From Macropodus opercularis (lineage: Eukaryota > Chordata > Actinopteri > Anabantiformes > Osphronemidae), in contig JAUCMP010000030.1 of NCBI GenBank assembly GCA_030770545.1, positions 3,511,001 to 3,575,000 on the forward strand: DNA of 64,000 bases, read 5' to 3'. The stretch's first letter is position 1; each line of letters starts with the position of its first letter. Below, piece after piece: positions 1 through 13,200 of the stretch. A program made the translations under genes and the position numbers. The notes under the pieces are model-generated. The model saw only the letters and a list, made by a program, of their open reading frames with translations, did not search any database and was not told the origin of the DNA.

Positions 1-78
1 CCCTGAGTAACTGCTGCCAGTCAGACACCAGTCCCACAGCTGTCTCACACCTCAAACTGCTTAGCCTGGTCTGAGGCC

Positions 79-3000
79 ATGGCAGTGCCCTCAGCGAATG
101 AGTTTCACTGGCAGAGCCTGGCGCGACTTCCCACCGGCCGCGTCTACCACAGCCTGTCTGAGGTCGGGGGGCAGATGTTCATGCTGGGGGGCTGTGATGC
201 GGCGGGGAGGCCTTGCCCTGGCCTGGAGCTCTACTCACCAGAGGTAGAACTGTTTATTGTTCAGGTTTTTGTGAATTCTATTCCAGTTCCGAAAAAGGCT
301 CAATCAAATGAAAGAATCCTTTGCCGATTGAAGCTGCTTGTCTTTGTGTCCAGGGGGACCGATGGATAAGTTTGCCCCCAATGCCCACCCCTCGTGCTGG
401 GGCAGCTGTAGCAGTGCTTGGTAAGCAGATCCTGGTGGTGGGGGGAGTGGGGGAGGACCAGAGTCCGCTGAAGGTGGTGGAGATGTACAACACGGAGGAA
501 GGGAGGTGGAGGAAGAGGAGCTCGCTACGGGAGGCCCTGATGGGTGTTTCTATCACGGTGAAAGGTACAGACACACAACCAGGTCTGGGGCATGTCTGCA
601 GCTGCCCCGCACACGCGTGTTCCAAGTGACATCAGTTTGGCTGAGCGGAGGGGAGCCTGGAGATGCACGTCTTCTGCCAGATGTTCTAAACAACTGTGTG
701 ATGTGTGAACGACATAATCCTCGATATAATTGTTCAGTGTTACCTGAAGTGAGCTTTTCAAAATGTGATTATAACCAAACAGAAATCAGAAATTCTGTTT
801 ATACCTGTAAGTAAACTCCAGCGGAGACAGAACCTGACCAACACACACGTGCATTTTAAGACGTGTCAGAGTAGTGACCCGCACACTATGACTCGACTGC
901 AGGATATGAGGATCTTAACGCTGAAAGGTAGAGCTACTGAAAAATTTAAGGTGATTAGAAAGGAATTGAATTCATCCAGTGGAGCTATCTGAGGAAGTAA
1001 CCAATGATCTGAACGCATGACGCGCAAAGAAATGAGCCTCATTATCTGAACAGATGTACGTTGTAATAATAGGTGGGAAGCCTCGTATATATATAAAGAT
1101 GGATGGATGGATAGAGAAATGGATGGATGGATGGATGGATACTTACAGTAACAGAACACATCTGTAAATTCACATTTTACATATTTAAACCATGAATTTA
1201 ACACATGTCAAACATCCAAAAACAGAAAATATATATGAATAATTTGAAACCCCATTAACAATATATTTATTTATCTAACACTTTATCGTATTTATGCCGG
1301 TTATGTATTTATACATTCTTTTACCCTTTTTTCTATTTGTTTAGTTTGTTACCTGGGCTACAACAGCATCAAAGCAAACATTAAACAGCTGCTTTATACT
1401 CTGCTTACTTCTAACAGTACAGTGGGTTCTGGGTTTCTTCCTGCATATTTATTGCACAACAAACAAACGATACTGTGGCTCCACTTTCAACTTGTGTTGT
1501 ACTGTATGTGTAAGTCAGCTCGGTCCACATGTGAATGTCTTTCATGGTGCATTCAGGTACACCAGCACGAGAAGGCTCACTAGTTAGATGAGACTGGACT
1601 AGTGGCACCTCACTACATTCACATAAGTATCAGAGCACGTTTCTAGTAAAGACTATTTGAAACAAGGTACGTGGCGTCTCTGATGACATCATCAGGGAGC
1701 CCAGCTTTAAGGACTCACATTCCCCAGTTTGGTTTTAGTCCAGCGCTTTGTGACAGTCAGACTCCGTCCATACTTCATCTATATATGAGCTATGGTTTCA
1801 CAGGCTTCAGTGCAGTGCATCTGTCATAGATGCCACACACACAAAGAACTATTGGCTTCGTCGCTGTGCTCTCTCCATCTCGCTGACCAGTCTTCGATCC
1901 TCGGCCCTTTGCTCGTAGCTCCGTCCACAAATTCCTCCCCAACAACAAGAAAAGAGACAAATCATCTGACAAAATGATCAATAGGGCCAAATTAAAACAA
2001 ATCTGGTATTTTTAGGTGGGCAGCCATTCACTGAATTGGCTAAATGATGCCCTTTTTATTGACATTTGTAGGATCATTATTGTCCTGATATTAGATAATG
2101 AGCTTCAGGTAATGAGCCTTTCTCTTCTCTAGCATGAATGTAAAGTGCATGAGAACTTTTTCTCCATTTGTATTTGTGTAACCCCAGAAACATCAGTGTT
2201 AGAATGGAAAGCTAATGACACCTTGTGAACACAGGTGAAAACAGACTGATTCTCCGTTTCTCTTCAGTGGGATGATGAACGTGGCAGTTTTAACACACTC
2301 ACCCACTTCTATTCTTGTGTTAGAGGTGTCATGGCGCCAGACGCTGCTGTACTCCCTGCTCTCCCCGTGTCCAGCCCTCCATCCTCTTCATCATGTACAG
2401 TGCCAGTCAGGTGTCAGTGGCACCATCAGCTGGGATGAGTCTGTCAGGAGCGGATTATTGTTCACCAAGTTGTTGTTTTGTTGTTACTGAAAAGGTGTTG
2501 ATAGAAAGTGGTTGAATCAAAAGTGCAAAAAATACGTGAACACACTAAAACCAAAGAGATGTGTGTGCGTGTGTGTGTATGCGTGTGTGTATGCGTGTGC
2601 ATGTGTGTGTCTGCTCGCTCACAGACGGCCGGGCTCTGGCTGTGGGGGGAATGGGTGCCGACCTGCTGCCTCGTAGCACCCTGCAGCAGTACGACCTTCG
2701 AAAAGACATGTGGGCGCTGCTGCCTCCCATGCCAACCCCTCGCTACGACGCCAACACACACCTGCTGGGCAATAAACTCTATGTGGCAGGTCAGTACAAT
2801 CGCTTAACCTCCAGTTACTCAATAGTGTCTACACTTACGTGGTGTCCTTTGAAAACCTTCCAGGTGGTCGACAGTGTAAGCGACCACTGAAGGCCTTTGA
2901 AGTGTACGACACAGAGACGCGCTCCTGGACTACGCTGCCCACAATGCCGTGCAAACGCTCATATGGAGGGGTGATATGGGACACAGCTGGGCGACTGTGT

Positions 3001-6000
3001 TTGCTCGGAGGACTCCGACAGGGAGGAGGACACCAGAGCTCCAAGTTCACCAAGAACGTCAACATATTTGACACTAATCAAGGTAGAACCTGCGTCAGCT
3101 ACACACACAATAACTTACTCTAAGCTTAACCCTCTTTGCCTCCGCTTCTCCAAAAGCAAAACTAATTGGTCACTGCTTCGTACTGTACATGGTTAATGAC
3201 CCAAAACGTCAAGCGGCAGAAAGTCTCCAGTGGCCAAAATGTTTGCGGAAGCCCAGGGAGACAAAACATCACAGCAGCCTCGTCTGAGCTTTACTAATAA
3301 AGCTGAAGCTTTGAATCCATGATTTACGGACTGTAGCTCCAAGGTTAGTTTACACAGACTGCAATGACACCGTTCGTCTCCTTCTGATATTACACCTGTA
3401 AAACCTCACTTCCACCTGAAACACTCATGGGCCGGTGGTCCAACACTGTGATACGTCGCTAATGTGGGCGTGTCGGTCGAGTTCAGTAACTAATAAGCAT
3501 ATGGACTGTTACATGGAAGCCTTTGCATTAGCGTGTTAGCCTGTTAGCATGACGGCTCGGCCATGGTTATTATTCATTACTGAAGGCTCAGAGAACAACA
3601 GACCAGTAAAGTGTGACTGTAAAGGCGGTAACAGCTGTTCTAGCTGTGCCGCCTCCTTTCAATTAGAGTTGTGTCAACAAATCGCATCGTTGCCCGAGGC
3701 GGAGGTGAGGACTGTCGGCCCGATTTCTGTTTGCGTTGGAAGGATAACAAGCGTATTTATGCCAAGACTCTCTGTGATAAGCCGGGAACACGCCAGCATG
3801 TACTGTTCTGCTGGGGGGGATGAGGAGATGGAGACGGAGGAGTCCATGTGCCGGGCAGCTCTCTGTAATTATCCTCCTGATTAAAACCAGAGGAAGATGG
3901 TGACGCGTGTCAGTCTGCAGCCATTTCTCTCGCTGTCGCTTATTAATCTCAGACACAGCTCACCACAGAGATCGTCTTTTTCATCACGTCTGACCTTTTT
4001 CATTTCAATCTTTACACACAAGCCTTGACCGAAACAAGGCCACGTTTGCTTTGTTTTCATTTCCGCTTCACGTTCTGTCAGTTTTTCACGCAGGACATGA
4101 ATCGGACACAACGCAGGAATACAGTTGTTCGTCTCTGGCCTCCTGGGTTCCACCCGCTCCAGCATGAGAGCTCGGTTCAAAGAGTTACTATGGTGCAGAA
4201 ACAGCAGCAGGTTCTTCATTAGCATAACTGGGAAAAGCAGCTGAATATGAAACAAGTGTTGACTCCAGGTCCAACCAAGATTGTTTTCACGTGAGTGACG
4301 TGATTATGCTGCGATGCAGCTTCTAGTAGATTTCAACCAATCAGGGTGTTTATGTTCTTGATTTGTTGTTTGTCGGGATCATTGCGCAAATTCTGCTCTT
4401 ATGATTCACACAATGAAGGTTCTTCCTTTGTCTAGCTCCTGGAGTGCGGTGAGGATGATCTATGATCTACATGTACGACACTTATCTGACCCTTTACTCG
4501 TATCATGCAATCAGCCTTTGGGATCAGCTTTCTGGAGGTTTCTGGAGTATAATTCCTATGACTTTTCATGATAATATTCATCAGACACCAAACCAGTGCA
4601 CTTGAACTGAGTGTCTTAACAGATGAGCTCAGTCATTTGCTCTTGCTCTCCTTCGACTCTACCCAGGAAGTCCAGCTCTTTCTGACTTTGCTTCCACTGG
4701 GCTCCACTGCTCACTGGCTGCAGTTGCACCGACTGTGACGCCGGGGGTGTGGAACAGAACCAGAATCTCCCGGGAGGCAGCAGGCCTCTTGTCTGCGTGG
4801 ACAGATATTAGTGTAGATGGATAATGAAGCAATCTGCCGCTAGATCTTTTCAGTGCTCCCCATCCTCAGCGCTCCCTCTGCTGCAGCTCATCACTACCAG
4901 AATGAACCTTTCCCATGTATGCGTGTGTGCAGATACGTTGTGGGTTGGAAATCTTCTCCTCCTTATTATCATACATTAGCGTTATGACTCCCATGTTCTG
5001 CTTTATTTGGCTTCATCTGATGAGTCCTGATGTGATCCAGCTGTCTAAAATGACTTGTTGATGCTTCCTGTCCCATTTGTTCACCTGCTCCTCTGGCGGC
5101 TTCTGCCAGAAATGGGGATCAGTCATTTCACTGAGTTGTGCACAGAATTAAGGGGGTGTGTTTACCAAGACATTTCCCTCCTCAGAAGGTTTATGTTGAT
5201 CGCTGCCCCGCAGGACTAAAAGTAATACTGACACCCGCTGGCACATGGTGCAGCACTTTACTTACCAGTTAATTCCTAATAATGGGAAGAGTAGTCGTCT
5301 GGGTCTGGAGAGGCAATCTGCGACATGGGAATGACGAGTGAGGCGGGAACAGACCCCACCTGGCGATGCAGCTACTCTACGGTTTACAAAGAGAGGTGTG
5401 TCTGTGAGAATGGCTGCTAATAGTTAATGTCACCGTTTAGTCAGACACCAGATCTCATTAAGATTCCCTTTTCTAATCATCGTGGATGCTACTGTGGCCT
5501 CATCCTGGGCAGCGTAACCAGACAGGAGGGCTGCACCTCATCACGGGAGGCTCCCGTCAGGCTGCTTATCTTTCGTTCATTGTCTCCGCCTCTGTTTATC
5601 GAAACGAAACACAGTCGGGTCAAACTAGGAGCACATGCAAAACACTGTCAGAGAGATGTCTGGCTTTGAACAAAGGCACAGCCAAGCTGGTAACGCCAGA
5701 AAATATTACTTTTTGATTGGTGATAAGAGAAGATCAGCAGCAATGAAGCAGGAACTAACAGATTGTAATAACAAGAAACAAAAGCTGAATATCTAGAAAA
5801 TCAATCACTGCCAGGAAGGAGAATATGAATAAGAATCTCAAAACCACTGCACAGCACGAGCTAACAATCACTAACAAACTATGTAGCAAGGCTCACTTAG
5901 GCGAGGACAACAAAGCCAGAGGCTGGGGAATGCAGGACAAGGAGCAAGGGGACAGTGTAGGGTAGACATGCACTAGGATAACAAGAGGTAATGACACGAA

Positions 6001-8975
6001 GAAAAGCCTGCAACAACCCAGGAGCGCCCCCTGGTGGACGGAGGGACCAATTCCTGCACTGGTTGTTTCTCTTGACCTTCATGTCTTTGGAGAAAATATA
6101 ACAAAGACAAATAAGGAAGAGGGAGAGAAAGCAAATGGACAAGAGTGTTTACTGCTGGATACAGTAAAGTACTTGGAGTCTGACCTTGGGTTAGGTGCAG
6201 ATACAGCATCTAATATAGAGAGTAAAAATAAACCCATGATGTACAATACACATGGATGAAGTATGAAGAATAATAACTATCTCCCCTCTTCCTTTCTCCT
6301 AATGGAGTTATCTTCCGTCCTCCACCACCTCTCTCTGTGCCGTCAGATAAACCAGACTTGGCAGCAGTAGCTAAAAGAAAAGTTCTGCGAGGACATGGAG
6401 CATTGCTTTGGTAGCTTTGATTCCATTTCCTCCGTCTGAGCTACACGTCCTGATCTTCTCAAGTTCCTTGTTGATCAGGCATCAGGTAAGATTCAAGTAA
6501 ATTTGTTTTCCACACTTGTGGCTGGTCAGATATCATTTAATGTTGTTGCCAGATATTTTTAAACTGGATTAATGGTGCCAGCAGCCAGTTCCGTGGTGGA
6601 TAAGCAAACGTTCTCTCTCACTACTGCACCTGCAGTCGATTCCAGCAGCGATTCTTTTTGTGTATGGATCTGGGTTCTACAGTATGTGGGCGTAGGATCT
6701 GAGCGGCTGGCAGCCTGGTTTACTAAACGTTCTGGTCAGTAGAGGCAGAATAACCAGCACCAATCTCTGAGGTTGTATCTCGTGACCTTTGTCAAGGCAA
6801 AATAATAATGCTGTAGTCAAATGAATTTGGCTGCAGGTAGCGGTGAATTACCACCAAAACACATTGATCAGTGTGGGAAAGGCTTAAAAGCTCTGGGACA
6901 GACAAGTAGCCAGACAAACTAAATGAGTCCTTAGAACACGGCTCATCCAGACAGTCTGGACGATCCAAGCAGGTCAGGTCAGGTACACATCTGCTGTAAA
7001 TGAAGTCTCTGTCATCACCCAGACATCGCCAAGTCCTACAATATTAAAAACAGAGTGACAGAGAACATCAGTCTGAGCCGACGGGATCACAGACAATGAT
7101 CCCAAATGTGAGAGTGACTCCAAAGGAATGATTGGAGTTCGGAGCATCAGTGGCGAATTACAGTTAGTATTTCAAACATTTAGTTTCCAGGTTCAAACAG
7201 CTTTGCACACTGTAAATATGAGCACACAGCATGTTCAGTCATTTGCACATCTAACCTTCAAACCAGTAATCCCATGCTGAATTCAGTGGAACATCATAAA
7301 CAGTGATCAACCAGCTCACACTCACGAGACAGATGTTTGAGCTGATCGTTGCTAACGCTCCGTCTGAACGTCTTTCCCTAGTGTGACCCTAATTCCAAGC
7401 TGCCGTTCCCTCGGTGTGCTTGTCGGGCAGGTGCGGACGCTCTGGCTGTTGGATGACCTGTTTGTGCAGGTCACAGTCTGCTCACACGCGCATTCTCTCA
7501 CTCCATATTGCATTTCTTCTTCTCAGGTATCTGGCTGAAGTCGGAGGAGACCGTGGCCATGAAAACTAAGAGGGCTGACTTTGCTGCAGCTTTCCTGCGG
7601 GGCCGGATGGTAGTAGCAGGGGGTCTCGGTAAGGGAGCACGTTTATGCTGCGTCCGTGTGCAGGAGGATCAGCGTCAGGAAGCTTTTGTCTGCTTTATGT
7701 TACAGTATTACTAACAAATTGTTCTACTTTAAATTGTATTTAAATTGTATAGTAGCATCAACTTACTCAAAATGAAGCTAAAATACATTGTCCTGTGCTC
7801 CTCAGGTCACGAACCCTCAGCACTGGACACGGTGGAGGCCCTGCATCCTCAGAGGAGGAAGTGGGAACGATTGTCTCCCATGACCTTCCCTCGATGCTCC
7901 GCCTCCTCTATCGTCATCAGAGACCGCCTCCTGGTGGTGGGAGGAGTCAATCAGGTACAAAGAACAGGCTCTGACCCCCCATGTCCCCATCAGACTCACC
8001 TACACAGCTGTGTGCATTTCTTACAGTATTATAAATAGAACCAATAATAAACTTTACACCACACCCAAAACAACACAAGGGGTCACACAAGCAGTCAGCC
8101 TTCAAATGTGAGGGAACCCAGTACTGAAAACGAAAGTCGAATATGCACTTAAATTCAATTCAGGCAAAGTCTCAGCACAGAATAAAGTCTCAATACAGAG
8201 CAAAGACATACTGTAAGATCATAAACCAAAAGCTTATGAAACCCAGTCAGAGCCAGGGGCAGCACCTTCAGACCTGGAGTTCTAGTAGAACCTGCACCAC
8301 AGCTGCAGGTTACAAATGGATCCAGAACGTAATCACACCTTCAGAATGATCACGGTCTTCTCAGACTGGGTTCAGCTGCCAAAAACTGCAGATGTCTGTG
8401 GTGAAACGAATGAATGTGCTGACCTCGACTGAACGTCGCTGTTGAAAGCAGAGCAGGCGATGTCAGGTGTACGACCCAGCTCAGGACGTGCTGTTCTCTC
8501 TGGCCCAGCTTACTTTCCGCTATAAAGAAGTAAATAAACAAGGCGTTGAACAATGTGGAAATGACTTTTCTCAGTTCTACCTTAATTTGTTACTTTGACC
8601 TAGAAGTTCAAACCAAGCGGGAGGTGATGCATCACCAGCACATGGATGCATGAACCAGAAACCTCAATAGTCACAAACACGTTCCACTCATCCAGCCCAT
8701 TAGCACACGATAACCCATTCAATACACAGGATAACCTCAAATTACATCACAGCTACTGGGGGCTGCAGGTCCTCATGGAGGACCCTCAGCTTCCTGATGC
8801 GCCTTCAGATCAAATATCCAACATGACTGAACACGTTATCGCCTCTAGGAGCACATCAGTCATGACTGAATGAATTAATGCCCGTCGAGCTGACAACCAG
8901 CGTCTGCTCTGTCTCTCTCAGGTTCCCAGCTCGGCCCATGAGATTCTGTATGTAAAAGAAGAAGAGTATCTGTAG
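79..8975 (+). CDS. klhdc8a: Kelch domain-containing protein 8A (seven coding exons)
   Basis: Exons joined by GT-AG rules: 79-243, 354-564, 2625-2789, 2864-3082, 7527-7628, 7806-7954, 8922-8975. All phases match and give 354 aa; human KLHDC8A is about 350. The protein is almost entirely kelch repeats, a beta-propeller fold used for protein binding. Each blade shows a Gly-Gly pair (near residues 37, 85, 133, 181, 229, 285, 333) followed by a blade ending in Trp or Tyr. Stretches such as PLKVVEMYN, MPTPRAGAAVAVLGK and KRADFAAAF fit KLHDC8A better than KLHDC8B. Linkage to slc41a1 and etnk2 also matches human 1q32, where KLHDC8A lies. The molecular role of the family is poorly defined. The last 17 residues (ending VKEEEYL) differ from the mammalian tail as I remember it. 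The ATG at 79 is the first in frame and aligns with the family start. Gene assignment is firm; the choice of A over B is about 85% sure. Confidence 0.9.
1099..1140. repeat. (GGAT)n microsatellite
   Basis: Two short runs of GGAT units separated by 'agagaaat', inside klhdc8a intron 2. Simple-sequence repeat only. Confidence 0.9.
2561..2611. repeat. Imperfect (TG)n run upstream of klhdc8a exon 3
   Basis: TG/CG-interrupted TG repeat ending 13 bases before the exon 3 acceptor at 2624. In the transcript it is a UG-rich tract sitting where the polypyrimidine tract should be. Confidence 0.85.
3083..7526 (+). other. klhdc8a intron 4, no recognisable gene
   Basis: About 4.4 kb between exon 4 and exon 5. 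Short open frames occur but none looks like a known protein. The only notable item is a CTCF-like motif at 6024-6037. Confidence 0.7.
6024..6037 (-). promoter_or_regulatory. CTCF-like motif in klhdc8a intron 4
   Basis: GCGCCCCCTGGTGG on + reads CCACCAGGGGGCGC on -, which fits the vertebrate CTCF core consensus essentially perfectly. Binding is not shown by sequence alone. Confidence 0.45.
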
Positions 8976-9766
8976 CCACACGGGAGCAGCGCAGCAGATC
9001 AGCCGTTCTGCTTCGTCTCCTCACACTGGAGAACTGAATCCTGGAAGGATGCAGCTGCTGACGTTCCTATGCGATGTAACAGCTAACATTGCCCCCTGCT
9101 GGGCTGTACTGACACTGAGAGGAGCCGGCTCTTTTCACAGCCAGTTCTCGATTCTTGTAGCGTGTGACACCTCTGGATTGTACGTTGTAGTGCACACGAG
9201 CAGAGAATATTTTGTAGCTGTTAAATGTAGTAACGTAGACAGAAGAAGCCTTTCAGGTTTAACCGGGTGTCTGGTTTCCATGGTAACTTATCATCGATCT
9301 ACTGTCGTAGGTTGTTAAGACACAGCTTAGTTTGGCTGACATGACAGCAATAATTGTATATCATTTCTCATCAGCTAGTGAACGGGACTGTAACAGGGGC
9401 TGAGTGGGAGCTTGTGCCACTTGTTGTGCTTACACTGCCGTGTTGTCTGTGCTGTAACGGTGCACATGCGTGGTTATGGTCAACGGTCATTATTCAGTGA
9501 TAAGAAGTGGTTCCCACACAGCTGCTGATCCTGTCCTAGCTGTTTTTCGTGCAGCACTAGAGTTACTGCTTGATGTGAAATGCAGTGTAGTCATCACTCA
9601 GGTTCTAGTTGATGTAATGAAACGACGTGTGTTTACTGTCACTCAGTCAGTGCAGTGTTTTTTTTTACATTCTGTCACAGCTTTTTCTGTCTCCTAGTAT
9701 AGAGGAAATGAATAATGAATGTTCAGTGGAATAAATGTGGTCTGTATTTGAAGTACACTTGTTTGG

Positions 9767-9780
9767 CACCAGGTGGCAGT
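9767..9780 (+). promoter_or_regulatory. CTCF-like motif in the klhdc8a 3' UTR region
   Basis: CACCAGGTGGCAGT matches the CCAnnAGGTGGCAG form of the CTCF core. Occupancy is unknown. Confidence 0.35.
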
Positions 9781-10221
9781 GATTACACACCTGAACTCAA
9801 ACATGATCATCACACAGCTGTTAATAATAGTCATAGTGCTATTTCACACTCATTTATATTAGAGAGCCTCAGAGTCAGAGAACTTGACCCTCTAGATGCA
9901 GCAGGGCCCTGGAGAAAGGACGGGTCTTAAGCCACAGATGTGTAGCAGCATGAGGAGAGCAGGTGCAGAGAAGCTGCTGAACTCACGTCTAGTAATGTGC
10001 TGATTGCTGTGTGAGGGTCTAGTTCTGCTGAATGAGCCTCATCAGGTCTTTGACCACATCAGGTCCCTCACACTCATTTTCTCAGCTCAGTGGTGTAACC
10101 ACTCTGAGATAATGTAAGGTCTTCAGAGAAATGCATGTCCTGGGGGAGACCTAGTCCTGTCGTACTTGTACTACAGCGGTAGTTCCGCCTTTTTGTAGTT
10201 TTCCTATTTGCCACCTGTGAC

Positions 10222-10227
10222 ATTAAA
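10222..10227 (+). terminator. Candidate poly(A) signal of klhdc8a (ATTAAA)
   Basis: ATTAAA, the commonest variant poly(A) hexamer, lies about 1.25 kb after the klhdc8a stop. No AATAAA lies between the stop and this site that I could see. Cleavage would be expected 10-30 bases downstream. Confidence 0.4.
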
Positions 10228-10250
10228 GTTTCGGACTTTGAGCTTGGATA

Positions 10251-13200
10251 CATCTTTCCTTGAGTCCAGGGTCCTACAGTAAGTGCTACTATGAACTTTG
10301 AGGTACCGTAGGTGCTCCACCGTTACTTCAGGAGCAGAGAGGCAACCTACATGTTAATGAATCATTAGCGCATCCAATATTATCACAGTTATTGATGTGA
10401 AATGAGCTGTTCAGTATAGGATCAAATATGATCAGAAAGTAGATTCCACATGTTCAAAGCCCACGAAACCTCCACTGTGACCTGATGAGACACAGACAAA
10501 GAGCCATTAAGCAGATTGGACCCAACAGTGGGACATCATAACAAATTGTTGCCAGATATACAATAGTTACAGTATTTATACGTTAGTGTCGTGGTCTATA
10601 CAATACTGTATAGTACACAATAGTTGGTTATTTTCATGCATCCGCAAAGAAAACGTTGTTTTGATTGACGTGATCCCACCCAAACATCACAGGCCTGCTC
10701 ATAACTGACTCGCTTTGTCCTGGTTGGCTCCTCCTCACTGTCAATCACAGCTCAAATCCTGTTTGTTTCCACAGCTGCACTGGCTAATTTAGACGCTTAC
10801 AATATTTTACTGTATTATTCTGAGACTGTGTTTTCCCCAATTGGTCCCTGACAACAGGAAAGTGCCCCTTAAATAATGAAATTCAACCATCCAACGATGA
10901 TGGATCTTGATAATTATTATGATAATTGTATATTATTCAGCTTATGACCAAATATGTGAAATTTTAAATTATGAATATAATTAGTACCTCCTCTCAGGTG
11001 GTGTAATCATAAATAATAATCATTTGTGCTGCTAATGTTCAGACGCAGCATTTTCCACCATCATGTTAACGCGTCTGCTTTCATTTCACAGACTTGATTG
11101 TTTTGGCTTTGGGACTCGATCCAGGGTTCGTGTTCGATCTGAATTTTCAAACCTATTACATAACTTATAGGTACACGTTTATTTGTACAGTCACTGGCTC
11201 CTTTAGTAGGAAATTCCCTGCATGTGCATGTGTGTGCTGGGCGCATGGCCGAGGGCATCGGGACAGAAGAGTAGAGGGGTCAAAGTACATCTGAGCAGCA
11301 CTGAACTCTTATTCTACTCACAAATGTTTTTATAAAGAATGAGACCAAATGCAGATGTTAAGACGTCTGTTCTGATTGTGTACTGCAGCATCTGTCAGGA
11401 AACGCCTGGTTCAATAAAGTATGGAACCAAGGCTTGTTCTGCAGTCGTCATGTAAAGTGATACAGGTGTGAACATACAGTAAATGGCAGGAGCAGTAGCG
11501 AGTTCGGTTCTGCACACACGAAGAAACAGAATCACACTCGGTGATCAGACCAAGAGTCTGTGAATACACATACACAAAGGAGTGGACGGGGAGAGGGAGG
11601 CGAAGCCTGGGAGAGCAAAGTGGCACGAAGGAGGCCGGAGCACAGGGCAAGTGTGGAGGTGAAGCCCGACTGAGGGTTTAATTAGTGAGGGACAACTGAA
11701 CACAGGCGCGGACGATCCAGTTAACAGAATTAAGACAGAGACAAAACAGACACAATGCAAATAAAATACCACACTGGAAGAAAAGCTGGCCAACGTCACA
11801 ATATCACCACTATATGGGACCCATGAGAACACAACCAAGCACTGGCTACAGTCCACCCTGCTTCTGTCTGTTCTGCTACACTCATTACAGTAGTAGAGTC
11901 CCAATAAGAAAGAGCCAAAGCATCGTTCTGAAGTGCCAGTTTTGGGCTTCTTCCCGGTGGGACATTTCTAGTTCAAGGAACCTAATGTTGCTTTCTACTA
12001 AACAACTAAGTCATGATGCAGTGGTGCCCGTTTTTTTACAGGACTTAGCTTTTACTGAGTTTATTGATCAGTGAACGCACCCCTGCCACACTGTACGGGC
12101 CTTCAGGATGAGGCTGCTCTGCTCCACACAGACTATTTTTGTCTCCATCTCTCCATGATGTGATGAGAAGCTCTGCTTTGTTTAATGGGTGAACCATGTG
12201 CTGCCAGCAGGAGGTTACTCTTCACCCACCCAAACACACGCACAGCTTCTCTATAGCTCAGTGTTGCACAGCGTGTGTTTAAATAAGTAACTTCCATCAC
12301 ACTAGTTAGTTCCTGTGCTCTGAAACAAATGTTTCCACATTTCCAACACCAACGTTATGCCACATGTCAGAATATGCGTCTGTGTAGATTAAATACTTTG
12401 TGTTGCAGACACAGTAAAACCAAATGTTAAGTCAAAACATTGCTAACAAAGTGGTGTGTACCAAGCCTGTATAGCCCAGTAAGTGCAGTAGGGCAAAGTT
12501 GAGCCTCGGTGGACCCCCACAACCTGCAGGGCAAGGCCCACGGGGTGGCGTGGCTGCTCGGGCCTTCTCGTGTGTGCTCCACATAAAGGACAATGGTGTG
12601 TGTTGAAATGGACACGTTTAGTAAGTAGGCGTAATATTTATCCACTTGTTACAGTGACTGGGTCCCTCACGGTCCGGAGCGTCACAGCAGGACGAGGCTT
12701 GTGGGCTCATCCGACTTTCATGTGCGTTCAGCTTCCACATGTGCTACAATGTTGAGTCCAAGTCATGGTTAATAACTGCTAAAATATAATATGTAAACCA
12801 GGACCTGGAAGTAAACTGATTAGGACATTATTCATAAATCTGTGTATTGGGAAAACAGAATTATTAATAACACTCATTCAAGTATTTAGATGAAATGACC
12901 AGGAACAGGGAAGCAACTTCTGTCAAATGTGGTTCTAAAAATGAGATTGTTTCATTTTCATTTCATAGTTTCATGGTGGCTCCTCCTTTCCTGCCCACTG
13001 CTAATCACCTGGAAAACAACCTGGAGCCTGCGTTGGACTCCACTGCTGTAGGCGCCAAAGCTGATCAGATGTGGTCAATACGTCCATTATGCAACTTATT
13101 GCTAATTTCTCCAACTTGCAACACATTCCTTAAGAAAATGTTTCTAGATGGACTTACATGGGCGATGGAATGACTCACAGAGCCCTAAGGACGAGAAGTG

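Larger units (their letters stand above)
565..2624 (+). other. klhdc8a intron 2
   Basis: Intron of about 2 kb with a strong donor (aaag|gtacag) and an acceptor in TG-rich sequence (ctcacag). It contains a GGAT microsatellite and a TG-rich run just before exon 3. I see no other feature. Confidence 0.8.
8976..10250 (+). other. klhdc8a: Putative klhdc8a 3' UTR
   Basis: No open frame resembles a protein here. The stretch follows the klhdc8a stop and runs to an ATTAAA hexamer at 10222-10227. Assignment as 3' UTR is inferred from position and the hexamer only. Confidence 0.5.

Noticed and set aside
11545..11904. 119-codon - strand open frame in the intergenic region
   Set aside because: No domain or conserved motif, and no splice or promoter context.
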